Positions 7,171 to 15,163 of a stretch of DNA of 64,000 nt are shown one piece after another (positions within the stretch are counted from its first letter, which is position 1; the number at the start of each line of letters is the position of its first letter). A program made the position numbers and the translations under genes. The DNA comes from Haliscomenobacter sp. (GTDB lineage Bacteria; Bacteroidota; Bacteroidia; Chitinophagales; Saprospiraceae). The stretch covers positions 1 through 64,000 of the forward strand of contig JADJHZ010000019.1 of assembly GCA_016707205.1 (NCBI GenBank), written 5' to 3'. The notes under the pieces were generated by a model. The model did no database searches and was not told the DNA's origin. It saw only the letters and a program-made list of their open reading frames with translations.

Positions 7171-8865
7171 TTAACGCTTCAACGCTTCAACCACGCCTTT
7201 AACAGAAGGCCCTTCCAGCACAAGGGCGGTTTTTCCGGCGCTTTCTTCAAAGCGGGCGCGTAGGCTATTGGCGGGCGCGAAGAAGGCGCCGCCGCCTTCG
7301 TACTCCATGTCTTTGCGCAGGGCGTCAAATTCGCGGCGGTCGAAGAGCTGGTCTTCGTCCCAGACGTATTGCATGTAGAGGGGTTGGCGGGCGAAGTCGA
7401 AGCGCAGGGTGCTAAGCTTGAATCTGCCCTGGCGGCGCAATACCGTACCGATATGGGTGGCTTTGACGAACGCCCCGCGGCGTTCCTGCTGCTGTTTCCA
7501 GTAGGGGCCTGCCCGTTGGGCCACTTCTTCGGCAGGTTCTCCGAGCGCCTGGGCCAGGGGCGCGAAGTCGCCTTTGAAGATGCCCTCTGCGATGGCCAGG
7601 CTGCGCTGAGCTGCCGCCTGGGTATTTTCGGGAGTCTCCGTGCCGTCGCCGCTGAGGAGGAGCAGCAGGGCGGTGTCGTCGAATTCGGCCTGGAGGCGGT
7701 CGTAGGCGTCGAAGCGCACGCGCAGGTCCGCGCCGGAGGGGAGGACGTAGGTCCCGGTCCAGCGCGCGGCTTCCGGGTCGGAGAGGGTAGGGGACCCGCC
7801 GGACAGCAAGGCCTGGATGCGCATAGCGATATCGTCGGAGATCTGATCGTTGGAGTTGCTCGACACCACCACCAGCAGGTCTTTCGAGGGTACGAAGCCC
7901 ATATAGGCGTTGTAGACGCCGTTGCCGCCGTTGTGCCAGATGAGGGTGTCGCCGCCGTCCAGTTCTTCTACCACCCAGCCGTAGCCGTAGTAGCTGGGCG
8001 CGTCGCCTTCCTTCTGGTGGGGCGTCCACAGCTTGCGGATGGAGGCGCCGGAAAGGACGGTCCCGCCGACCAGGGCTTTATACCACCGGTGCATGTCGGC
8101 TGCGGTAGACAGGATGCCGCCGTTGGCGCGCAGGTGCCAGCCTGGCCCTTCCTTGGCCCAGGGGCGGTCGAGGGCCGTGCCCCAGCGCTGCCCGTCGCGG
8201 TAACCAACAGCCAGCTCTCCGGGAGCAAAGCCGGGGGCCTGGTAGCCCGTGCGGGTCATGCCCGAGGGCAGGAAGAGGTGTTTCCTGAGGTAGGCTTCGT
8301 ACCCCATACCGGAAACCTGCTCGATCACCATTCCCAGCAGGCTGTACCCGACGTTGGAATATTCGTATCCCGTGCCCGGAGCAAACAATAAGGGAGTCTC
8401 CATCGCCAGAGTATGGAAGGCGGCGGTGGAAATCGTATCGTAGTCGTCGCCCAAAGCCCCGGGGAAGCCCGCCGAGTGGGTCAGCAGATGGTGGAGGGTG
8501 ATGCCCGCTTTATCCGCAGGCGCCTTGCCGAGGTATTTGGATAGGGGGTCTCCGACCGACAACTTGCCCTGCTCTTCCAGCTTCAAAATCGCCGCCGCCG
8601 TAAATTGCTTCGTGACCGACCCCACGGAAAAAACCGTCTCCGCCGTTTGGGGCCGTTTCGCTTCCCGGTCGGCCATGCCGAAGCCTTTATCGACCAGCAC
8701 CCGGCCTTCCGAGGCGGCCAGCACCGACCCTGCATAGCCGCTTTGCGCTACTTTTTGCAAAAACATTTCCACAGCAGCAACCGAACCGGAAGCCGGGGAA
8801 GTTTGGGCGTTCAGTACTCCGGCCGTCCATACGGCCATCAGAAAAAGGAAGTGGATGGTTTTCAT
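7171..8865 (-). CDS. serine hydrolase, beta-lactamase/penicillin-binding-protein class C family
   Basis: A 564-residue exported serine hydrolase of the class C beta-lactamase/D-alanyl-aminopeptidase/esterase group. A signal peptide begins at MKTIHFLFLM. The catalytic SxxK tetrad is SVTK within FSVGSVTKQFTAAA (about residue 65), the second motif YxN is YSN in GYEYSNVGYSLLG, and the third is HNGG in IWHNGGNGVY, so the enzyme should be active. The C-terminal ~180 residues form an extra beta-rich domain of the kind seen in peptidase or esterase members. Substrate cannot be told from sequence; hydrolysis of a D-amino-acid peptide or an ester is as likely as beta-lactam hydrolysis. The start at 8865 is preferred over an upstream in-frame codon because the signal peptide starts there. 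It is divergent from the transporter at 9144. Confidence 0.85.
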   Translation of the reverse strand: MKTIHFLFLMAVWTAGVLNAQTSPASGSVAAVEMFLQKVAQSGYAGSVLAASEGRVLVDKGFGMADREAKRPQTAETVFSVGSVTKQFTAAAILKLEEQGKLSVGDPLSKYLGKAPADKAGITLHHLLTHSAGFPGALGDDYDTISTAAFHTLAMETPLLFAPGTGYEYSNVGYSLLGMVIEQVSGMGYEAYLRKHLFLPSGMTRTGYQAPGFAPGELAVGYRDGQRWGTALDRPWAKEGPGWHLRANGGILSTAADMHRWYKALVGGTVLSGASIRKLWTPHQKEGDAPSYYGYGWVVEELDGGDTLIWHNGGNGVYNAYMGFVPSKDLLVVVSSNSNDQISDDIAMRIQALLSGGSPTLSDPEAARWTGTYVLPSGADLRVRFDAYDRLQAEFDDTALLLLLSGDGTETPENTQAAAQRSLAIAEGIFKGDFAPLAQALGEPAEEVAQRAGPYWKQQQERRGAFVKATHIGTVLRRQGRFKLSTLRFDFARQPLYMQYVWDEDQLFDRREFDALRKDMEYEGGGAFFAPANSLRARFEESAGKTALVLEGPSVKGVVEALKR

Positions 8866-8935
8866 TCGGGTAATTTTTGAAAACAAAATACGAATGTTTT
8901 CGTAGATTAAAACTAAACCTTGAACCAAAAACGTT

Positions 8936-8989
8936 GGTCGGGGGACCGGCAAATAGTTTCGCACGAAATCTGAGGATTTCGGCGAACAA
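8936..8989 (-). repeat. modular dispersed hairpin repeat, locus 2
   Basis: On the minus strand it reads TTGTTCGCCG, then the GAAATC-CTCA-GATTTC stem-loop, GTGCGAAACTAT and CCGGTCCCCCGACC. This is the same module as at 2361-2510 with a few substitutions. Confidence 0.7.
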
Positions 8990-9110
8990 GAGTTTGGGCG
9001 ATTAGGGGTTTAGGCGCTCTGATCGAAATTTGCTCCCCGCTTCCCTGCTCCCTGCTCCCTGCTCCCTTCACCTCAACTTCGCAACTTCGCAACCCCGCAA
9101 CTTCGCAACT
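8990..9110. repeat. mixed short-repeat array between divergent genes
   Basis: It contains TTTAGGCG-like units, the box GATCGAAATTTGCTCCC (9021-9037), CTCCCTG units, and CAACTTCG units (9074-9110). The same box separates the arms of the 7045-7170 array. Confidence 0.65.
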
Positions 9111-9119
9111 TTTAATACC

Positions 9120-9127
9120 TATCTTTG
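9120..9127 (+). promoter_or_regulatory. -7 box of the 9144 transporter gene
   Basis: TATCTTTG matches TAnnTTTG and lies 17 bp before the ATG, which implies a very short leader. No good -33 box is visible because the upstream bases are CAACTTCG repeats. Confidence 0.5.
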
Positions 9128-9143
9128 CCCCAAACCGCAATCC

Positions 9144-10439
9144 ATGCAAACACCGGCACTGCGCAAAGACGATCCCCGCACGATCCGGTCCTGGGCGATG
9201 TACGACTGGGCCAATTCTTCGTATTCCCTGGTGGTGAGTTCGGCGATTTTTCCGGCGTATTATAACGAGGTAACGCGGGTCAATGGGTCGGGCAGGATGA
9301 CGTTTATGGGGTTGGAGGTAGAGAATACGGGGCTGTACTCTGTGACGCTGGGATTGTCTTTTGGGGTAGTAGCGCTGGTATCGCCCCTGTTGTCATCGAT
9401 GTCAGATTACGGGGGCAACCACAAGTCGTACATGAAGTTTTTCTGCTACGTGGGCGCTTTGGCCTGCATGAGCCTGTTTTTTTTTACCGGCCCGAACCTG
9501 GCGCTGGGCCTGGCCGCGCTGATGCTGGCCACCATCGGGTACTCGGGGAGCATTGTTTTTTACAACTCTTTTTTGCCGGCCATTGCGTCGGAGGCGCGGC
9601 AAGACCAGGTCAGCGCCCGGGGCTACGCCTACGGGTATATCGGGGCGTCGACGCTCCTGTTGCTCAACCTGGCGGCCATCCTCAACCAGAAAGCGCTGGG
9701 GGTGACCGACGATACCCTGCTTCCCCGCTTGTCGTTCTTCCTGACCGGACTCTGGTGGCTGGGCTTTGCCCAGATCCCTTTTGCCCGCCTGCCGCGGGGA
9801 TTGTATATCCGCAAGCCGGAAGGGCACTTCCTCCTCCACGGGTATCAGGAGCTGGGCAAGGTGTGGAAGCGGCTGAGGGAGGAACCTTTGCTGCGCACGT
9901 TTCTGCTCAGTTTCTTTTTCTACATTATGGGCGTGCAGACGGTGATGTTCATGGCTGCCTCGTTTGGGGAAAAAGAGGTGGGCCTGCCCGTAACGTCCTT
10001 GATCATCACGGTGCTGTGCCTGGAGTACGTCGGCATCGCCGGCGCATTCCTGTTTGCGGCCTTGTCCAAACGGATGGGCAACCTGCCTGCCCTGATCCTG
10101 GCGGTATGCGTGTGGATTGGCATTTGCATCGGCGCGCTTCAGATCAAGACACATGCGCATTTTTTCATCACGGCGGTCTTCATCGGCCTGGTCATGGGAG
10201 GGATACAGAGCCTTTCGCGATCGACCTACGCGAAGCTTATCCCAAAAACGGAGAACAACGCCGGGTATTTTGGTTTTTTTGACGTTTGCGAAAAGGTGGC
10301 CATGATGTTCGGACTGGTCATGTTCGGCTACCTCGACAATCTGACGGGCAGCATGCGGTCGTCGATTTTCGTCCTGACGATCTGGTTTGCTATCGGCCTG
10401 ATTCTGCTGCTACGGGCGCTGGCGCTTCGCCGCGCCTGA
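9144..10439 (+). CDS. MFS transporter, UMF1 (Atg22-like) family
   Basis: A 431-residue inner-membrane permease with about twelve hydrophobic segments. The N-terminus (RTIRSWAMYDWANSSYSLVV) is the family signature of UMF1/Atg22-like major facilitator proteins, where YDWANS precedes the first membrane helix. Substrates of bacterial members are not established; the yeast relative exports amino acids from vacuoles. The loop between helices 6 and 7 (about residues 220-255, EGHFLLHGYQELGKVWKRLR) is the usual cytoplasmic linker. The ATG at 9144 is chosen because it directly precedes the family N-terminus and follows the -7 box; the longer open frame upstream would run through repeat DNA. It stands alone, divergent from the serine hydrolase. 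Confidence 0.85.
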   Translation: MQTPALRKDDPRTIRSWAMYDWANSSYSLVVSSAIFPAYYNEVTRVNGSGRMTFMGLEVENTGLYSVTLGLSFGVVALVSPLLSSMSDYGGNHKSYMKFFCYVGALACMSLFFFTGPNLALGLAALMLATIGYSGSIVFYNSFLPAIASEARQDQVSARGYAYGYIGASTLLLLNLAAILNQKALGVTDDTLLPRLSFFLTGLWWLGFAQIPFARLPRGLYIRKPEGHFLLHGYQELGKVWKRLREEPLLRTFLLSFFFYIMGVQTVMFMAASFGEKEVGLPVTSLIITVLCLEYVGIAGAFLFAALSKRMGNLPALILAVCVWIGICIGALQIKTHAHFFITAVFIGLVMGGIQSLSRSTYAKLIPKTENNAGYFGFFDVCEKVAMMFGLVMFGYLDNLTGSMRSSIFVLTIWFAIGLILLLRALALRRA

Positions 10440-10601
10440 TCGTTTTGTTTTTTCTCCTGAATAAACCGGCACAACGGTCTTTTGCTTTCCGGAAGGGATA
10501 CCGAAAAAAGTTTTGACAAAAAAGAGATAAGTTATACCTTAATCGGCCGTTAGCGCGGATTAGCGCAAACACCTATTTTATCACTATGTCAACCTGAGTT
10601 T

Positions 10602-12194
10602 ATGTCAAGTCAACACGAAAACTGGGGCTCGCGCGTTGGGTTGGTTCTCGCTATGGCAGGGAACGCGGTGGGGTTAGGAAACTTCCTGCGTTTTCCGGTA
10701 CAGGCGATCCAAAACGGCGGCGGCACCTTTATCATTCCCTATCTGGTCTGTTTCCTGCTGATGGGGATTCCTCTTTTGTTTGTCGAATGGTCCATGGGCC
10801 GTTTTGGGGGCCGTCGTGGGCACCATAGTACGCCATTCATTCTGGATTCCATGTCCAAGTTTGCGTTCTGGAAGTATATTGGCGTGTTCGGAATTTTCAC
10901 CAACCTGGCGGTAGCGGCCTATTACTGCTATTTGGAAAGCTGGGCGCTGGGCTATGTCTGGAATTCGATTGCCGGGATGTTCTCCGGGATGAGCAGCGAT
11001 CAGGTTGCCGGTTTTTTCAGTGACTATACTAGTTTAAATTCGGCTGAGCCTATTATTTTCTGGGTGATCTGTCTGGCGCTAAACACCTGGATCCTTTCCC
11101 GCGGCCTCAGCGGGGGGGTGGAAAAAGTAGCGAAGGTTGGGATGCCGTTGCTGATCGCATTTGGCGTTATTCTGGCCATCCGGGGGATTACGCTGAAAGC
11201 AGGCCACGACGGCGCCATTTTCTCCGGCACAGCAGGCTTGAACTTCCTTTGGACCCCCAACTTCAGCACGATATGGGAACCAAAAGTATGGCTGGCTGCG
11301 GCCGGGCAGATCTTCTTTACCTTGTCGGTGGGTATGGGGAGCATCCAATGTTATGCGTCGTACCTGCGCTCCAAGGACGATGTGGCGCTGAACGCTATGT
11401 CGGCCGGTTGGATGAACGAGTTTGTGGAAGTCGTGCTTGGCGGCGCGATCGTCATCCCGATCACCGTGGGGTATTTTGGCGTAGACGGCATGATTGAACT
11501 GGTCAATAAAGCTGGCGGTCTGGGTCTTGGATTCCGTACCCTGCCGTATTTGTTCCAGCAGTGGGGGCCGATTTTGGCGGTCTTGGCGGGCGTCATGTGG
11601 TTTGGTCTTCTGTTTTTCGCGGGTATTACCTCCTCCCTGGCTATGGGCACGCCGATTATGGGTTTCCTGCGGGACGAGTTCGGGTGGAAACGCGAAAGTT
11701 CGGCCTGGCTATTTGGGGCATTGATCCTGATCCTGGGCTTGCCGACCGTCGTGTTCTTTAACTACGGCGTGTTTGACGAATACGACTATTGGGCGGGCAC
11801 GGTGTCGCTCGTGGTTTTTGCCTTGTTCGAGACCATCCTGTTTGCCTGGGTCTTCGGGATCAACCGGGGCTGGAAGGAGATCACCATGGGCGCCGATATC
11901 AAGGTGCCGGTGCTGTTCAAGTACGTGATCAAATTCGTGACGCCGGTGATCCTCGGCGCCGTGTTCATCGGTAGCTTGCCCTCCATCATGGATACGATCA
12001 ACAACACCGCGATCCATGAGCAACTGGCTGCGGCGACGGATGAAACGACCATCAGCACCCTTAAAAAGACGATCTTTTTCAAGAATATTTCCCGTTTTGC
12101 CTTACTGGCCATGTGGTTCAGCATTGCCGTAGCGGTGGCCATAGCCTACCGGAAACGGATGCGCGAAGGCCGCTTTACGAATATAGAGGCTTAA
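10602..12194 (+). CDS. sodium-dependent neurotransmitter-type symporter (NSS/SNF family)
   Basis: A 530-residue inner-membrane Na+-coupled amino-acid symporter of the LeuT/NSS fold. The first helix carries the conserved unwound-region motif GNAVGLGNFLRFP that binds Na+ and substrate, preceded by ENWGSRVG as in other family members. About twelve membrane segments follow, and the C-terminus is short and basic (YRKRMREGRFTNIEA). The gene is followed after 70 bp by a very small single-span membrane protein (12265-12420). This arrangement is known for methionine/alanine-type NSS systems (MetP with MetS). I infer amino-acid import; the exact substrate is not visible. A hairpin lies between the two genes. 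Confidence 0.9.
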   Translation: MSSQHENWGSRVGLVLAMAGNAVGLGNFLRFPVQAIQNGGGTFIIPYLVCFLLMGIPLLFVEWSMGRFGGRRGHHSTPFILDSMSKFAFWKYIGVFGIFTNLAVAAYYCYLESWALGYVWNSIAGMFSGMSSDQVAGFFSDYTSLNSAEPIIFWVICLALNTWILSRGLSGGVEKVAKVGMPLLIAFGVILAIRGITLKAGHDGAIFSGTAGLNFLWTPNFSTIWEPKVWLAAAGQIFFTLSVGMGSIQCYASYLRSKDDVALNAMSAGWMNEFVEVVLGGAIVIPITVGYFGVDGMIELVNKAGGLGLGFRTLPYLFQQWGPILAVLAGVMWFGLLFFAGITSSLAMGTPIMGFLRDEFGWKRESSAWLFGALILILGLPTVVFFNYGVFDEYDYWAGTVSLVVFALFETILFAWVFGINRGWKEITMGADIKVPVLFKYVIKFVTPVILGAVFIGSLPSIMDTINNTAIHEQLAAATDETTISTLKKTIFFKNISRFALLAMWFSIAVAVAIAYRKRMREGRFTNIEA

Positions 12195-12212
12195 GAAAAC
12201 ATTTTTTAGCTG

Positions 12213-12248
12213 CCAGGGGCAAAAACCGTCTTTTGAGACAGCCCCTGG
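12213..12248 (+). other. intercistronic hairpin
   Basis: CCAGGGGC (12213-12220) pairs with GCCCCTGG (12241-12248) across a 20-nt loop. It has no T run and lies between the symporter gene and the small gene, so it may adjust relative expression or protect mRNA. Confidence 0.5.
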
Positions 12249-12264
12249 GAAAATATAAAGCCTT

Positions 12265-12420
12265 ATGAATCCAACCGCTTTAATTATGTGGCTTAGCGCG
12301 GTACTCATCGTTTCGAGCGCTACCGCTTACTTTTTTTACAAAGTCCTGGTGACTCCTCACGGAAAAACGGAGGCAGAAGAACAACCTACGCCTCCTGTCA
12401 AGTCGTTTGACGTTTCCTGA
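12265..12420 (+). CDS. small single-span membrane protein, MetS-like NSS transporter subunit
   Basis: A 51-residue protein that automated gene calling would easily miss. It reads MNPTALIMWLSAVLIVSSAT and continues into AYFFYKVLVTPHGK, giving one membrane helix (about residues 5-27) and a short charged, proline-containing tail (KTEAEEQPTPPVKSFDVS). Small partners of NSS symporters (the MetS family) share this layout: a short start, the ALIM/AIIM-type beginning of the helix, and a basic exit. Position directly after the NSS gene and before a terminator supports a two-gene operon. Assignment rests on context and length; sequence similarity was judged by eye only. Confidence 0.65.
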   Translation: MNPTALIMWLSAVLIVSSATAYFFYKVLVTPHGKTEAEEQPTPPVKSFDVS

Positions 12421-12444
12421 GGGCGGCGTTATGTTGATATAAAA

Positions 12445-12480
12445 AAGCCCCTGTTCCGGTCAAGGAACAGGGGCTTTCTT
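12445..12480. terminator. Rho-independent terminator (bidirectional)
   Basis: AAGCCCCTGTTCC pairs with GGAACAGGGGCTT around a six-base loop, with A and T runs on either side. It separates the symporter operon from the convergent receptor gene. Confidence 0.9.
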
Positions 12481-12506
12481 ATTTTATTAGAAGGGCTTGA
12501 CCTCGT

Positions 12507-14993
12507 TTAGAAGCTTTCGCCTTGATCTTTAAGGTCGGAGTTGTTGATCTTGCTGCGGCGTTCGCGGCGGGCGCCGGTGAAGTCGAGCTGCCCAAAGCGA
12601 TAGTTAAAGCTCAGGCCGAAAGAGCGTTGGGCAATGGTGTAGTTGCTTTCCTGGAAAAACGTAGGGCCTTCCAGGCGGTTGGGGAACTTGAGGTTTTTGC
12701 GGAACGGCTGATCCACCACAAGGCCCAGACTGGCTTTCTTATTGGCAAAGTCCTTGCGGATGCCGATGCTGGAGCGCGTGTGCGAAGCGCGGTATCCTTG
12801 CAGGCTATAGCGTGGAGAATTATAGAACCCGGATACTTCCACACGCAGGTTTTTGGGGAAAGCATAGCTAACATTGAAGTTCCCGCGGTATTGAAGGCCG
12901 TTGTTGCTTAAGCGGATCCCGTTGATCGTTGCTTCCGTATAGTAATTGGCCACGTTTAAACCGCCGCGGATATTGAGCTTATCTTTCAGGTTGACCGAGG
13001 AAAAGAAGTCCAAGCCATAGGTATAGTTGGTTCCGATGTTCTGATAGGTAGTAATCGAGGTTCCGAGGTCGTCGATTTCGAGATAGTTCTCGATCACGTC
13101 GTTGGTATGCCGGAGGAAAAGCGATGCGTTAAAGACCACGCCTTTAATGAAGGTATTGTAGCCGAGTTCATACGCGTTGGTGGTCTCCGGGAGCAGCTGA
13201 GGGTTGCCGACCGTGATATCCCGGGGGTCTTCCAGCGGGATATAGGGGTTGATGAACCGCAGGCTTGGCCTTTGGATACGCTGGCTGAAGCTGACCCGCA
13301 GGTTGGAGAACTGGTTTAGTTTGCGACTGAAGATGATGCTCGGTAGCAGGTTGTCGTAATTGAAGTCAAAGGTGGTTTCGTTGGTGTTGAAATCGCCCAG
13401 AATGGTGGTGTGCTCGTAGCGGGTACCGACAACCATGCCGTAGTTTTTGCCCAATGCGACATTGAACGACAGGTAACCAGCGAGTACATCCTGCTCGTAG
13501 TTGAGTACGTCGGAGCGGGTGAAGTCGGTCAGATAGAGCCCGGATAACTGATCGAATAAGTTGTAGCTGAAATCGCTTTCGATCTTGCGGACGATGGCTT
13601 TTGCTCCGGTTTCCAGTTTCAATCCTTTGGAGAACGGATGCACGTAGTCGGCCTGGATGGTGGTTTCCACATTTAAGCCGTCGTTGTCGTTTTTTTCGTT
13701 GCGGTATAGCGAGGCGTCGTTTCCTTGCTGAAGTACTTGGTTTTCCTGCAGGCTGGCGTCGCCGTTGATCTGGATGGCGAAAGAAAGTTCCTGCTCCGGT
13801 TTTTTGAACGTGCGGCGGAAGTCGGTCGTCCAGTCGAAACCGCCGTTAATGGATTTGCTGTTGGAGCTGCGGTCGTAGTCCTGGTTGACGCCGTTAATAG
13901 GATCGTTGAAAATAGATTCCGTTGTATTTTCCTGTTTTCTCCCGAAGGCCCGGAGGGAGAAGGATGTACTTACGCTATTAAATGCGTTGAAGTCGTAGTT
14001 GGCGCCCAGAGTAGCGCGCGGCCCAAAAAAGTTGCCGTCGCCGGTGCTGAACTGATTCAGGGTGCGGGTCTGGTTGTCGATGTAGTCTTCGCGCACGAAG
14101 GTGGTTTCCGATGGCCGGGAGTAGGAGAACCATCCGCCGCCGCTGAAGTTCAGCCCAAAACGGCCCCGAACGAGGTTAAGGCTGACGTTGGAATTGCCGC
14201 TGCGGGTCCCTACCGATCCCCCTACCGACCCGGTAAAGCCTTCCGCAGATTTTTTCTTGGTGATGATATTGACGATACCGGCAGAGCCTTCGCCGTCAAA
14301 CCGAGCCGTGGGAGCAGTGATAACCTCCACGCTCTTGATCTGATCCGCCGGGATGGTGCGCAGGGCATCCGCCGGGTTAGCGGCAAAGATCCCCGAAGGG
14401 CGGCCGTTGATGAGCACCTGCACCTGGGAAGAACCCCGGAGGGAAAGGTTGCCTTCGGCATCTACCGCCAGCATGGGCACGCGCTGGAGCACATCGGTGG
14501 CGTCGCCGATGGAGGTGTTCACGTCTTTTTCTGCGTTGTAGACGAGCTTGTCGATCCGGTTTTCGTAGGTTCCGGCTTCGCCTTTCACTTCTACTGCCGC
14601 CAGGTCGATCCCTTCTCCCACCAGTTGGAGTTTGCCGGCTTCGTAATCGGGATTTTTAGGCGTGAGCTCGATAGAGGTGACTTGTTTCGACTGGTATCCG
14701 ATAAAGGAGACCTGCAATTGGTATTTTCCCAACTTTACAGCCGGGAACTTGAACTGGCCTTTTTCATCGGTAACGACCCCGCCGCGTTGCTGCTGGGTTT
14801 TTTCATCGATCAGAACGACGGTAGCGAATTCGATCGGCGTATTGTCGTTCGAATCCAGGATGGTTCCGGAAATACGGCCGGTAATGCCGGCCTGGGGCAT
14901 GCCCGTAGGAGGGCCCCCGGCGCCTTCAGGGCGCTGGGCGTTCAGTACGTTTAGGGATAGGAAAGCAAAAAGGGTGATAATCAGGGATTTCAT
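12507..14993 (-). CDS. TonB-dependent-receptor-type outer-membrane beta-barrel protein (OMP_b-brl_3-like)
   Basis: An 828-residue outer-membrane protein. Order of parts: signal peptide (MKSLIITLFAFLSLNVLNAQ); a glycine/proline-rich stretch; a CarboxypepD_reg-like domain (about residues 38-115, GTILDSNDNTPIEFATVVLI); a plug domain with VEVITAPTARFDGEGSAGIVNIITKKK-type ending (quoted in part: SVEVITAPTARFDGEG); and a long beta-barrel. There is no obvious C-terminal aromatic barrel-end signature because the protein ends in a charged tail (KINNSDLKDQGESF). In Bacteroidota this subclass is often annotated simply as outer-membrane beta-barrel protein, and its cargo is unknown. The start at 14993 is where the signal peptide begins. 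It shares orientation with the next receptor gene, separated by about 170 bp. Confidence 0.85.
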   Translation of the reverse strand: MKSLIITLFAFLSLNVLNAQRPEGAGGPPTGMPQAGITGRISGTILDSNDNTPIEFATVVLIDEKTQQQRGGVVTDEKGQFKFPAVKLGKYQLQVSFIGYQSKQVTSIELTPKNPDYEAGKLQLVGEGIDLAAVEVKGEAGTYENRIDKLVYNAEKDVNTSIGDATDVLQRVPMLAVDAEGNLSLRGSSQVQVLINGRPSGIFAANPADALRTIPADQIKSVEVITAPTARFDGEGSAGIVNIITKKKSAEGFTGSVGGSVGTRSGNSNVSLNLVRGRFGLNFSGGGWFSYSRPSETTFVREDYIDNQTRTLNQFSTGDGNFFGPRATLGANYDFNAFNSVSTSFSLRAFGRKQENTTESIFNDPINGVNQDYDRSSNSKSINGGFDWTTDFRRTFKKPEQELSFAIQINGDASLQENQVLQQGNDASLYRNEKNDNDGLNVETTIQADYVHPFSKGLKLETGAKAIVRKIESDFSYNLFDQLSGLYLTDFTRSDVLNYEQDVLAGYLSFNVALGKNYGMVVGTRYEHTTILGDFNTNETTFDFNYDNLLPSIIFSRKLNQFSNLRVSFSQRIQRPSLRFINPYIPLEDPRDITVGNPQLLPETTNAYELGYNTFIKGVVFNASLFLRHTNDVIENYLEIDDLGTSITTYQNIGTNYTYGLDFFSSVNLKDKLNIRGGLNVANYYTEATINGIRLSNNGLQYRGNFNVSYAFPKNLRVEVSGFYNSPRYSLQGYRASHTRSSIGIRKDFANKKASLGLVVDQPFRKNLKFPNRLEGPTFFQESNYTIAQRSFGLSFNYRFGQLDFTGARRERRSKINNSDLKDQGESF

Positions 14994-15163
14994 TGTGGTC
15001 GATTGGTTTAATGACAAAACTTGACTTTTTTGTGACAAAAATGACCACAATGAAATGTCAGGACAAGCGGATTGTTTAACCCTTGGCTTGAAAAAACCCT
15101 AACGACCGTTCCCCGTCGACGAACAGCATTAAACTGAAGTTCTTTGTTTTACTAATTCTCTTC

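Noticed and set aside
12213..12248. riboswitch or IS end near the NSS operon
   Set aside because: TTTTGAGACAGCCCC recalls IS ends, but it is explained by the simple CCAGGGGC/GCCCCTGG hairpin and no second end was found.
13725..14954. 409-codon plus-strand frame inside the receptor gene
   Set aside because: Shadow of the TonB-dependent receptor gene; no signal, domain or ribosome-binding site.
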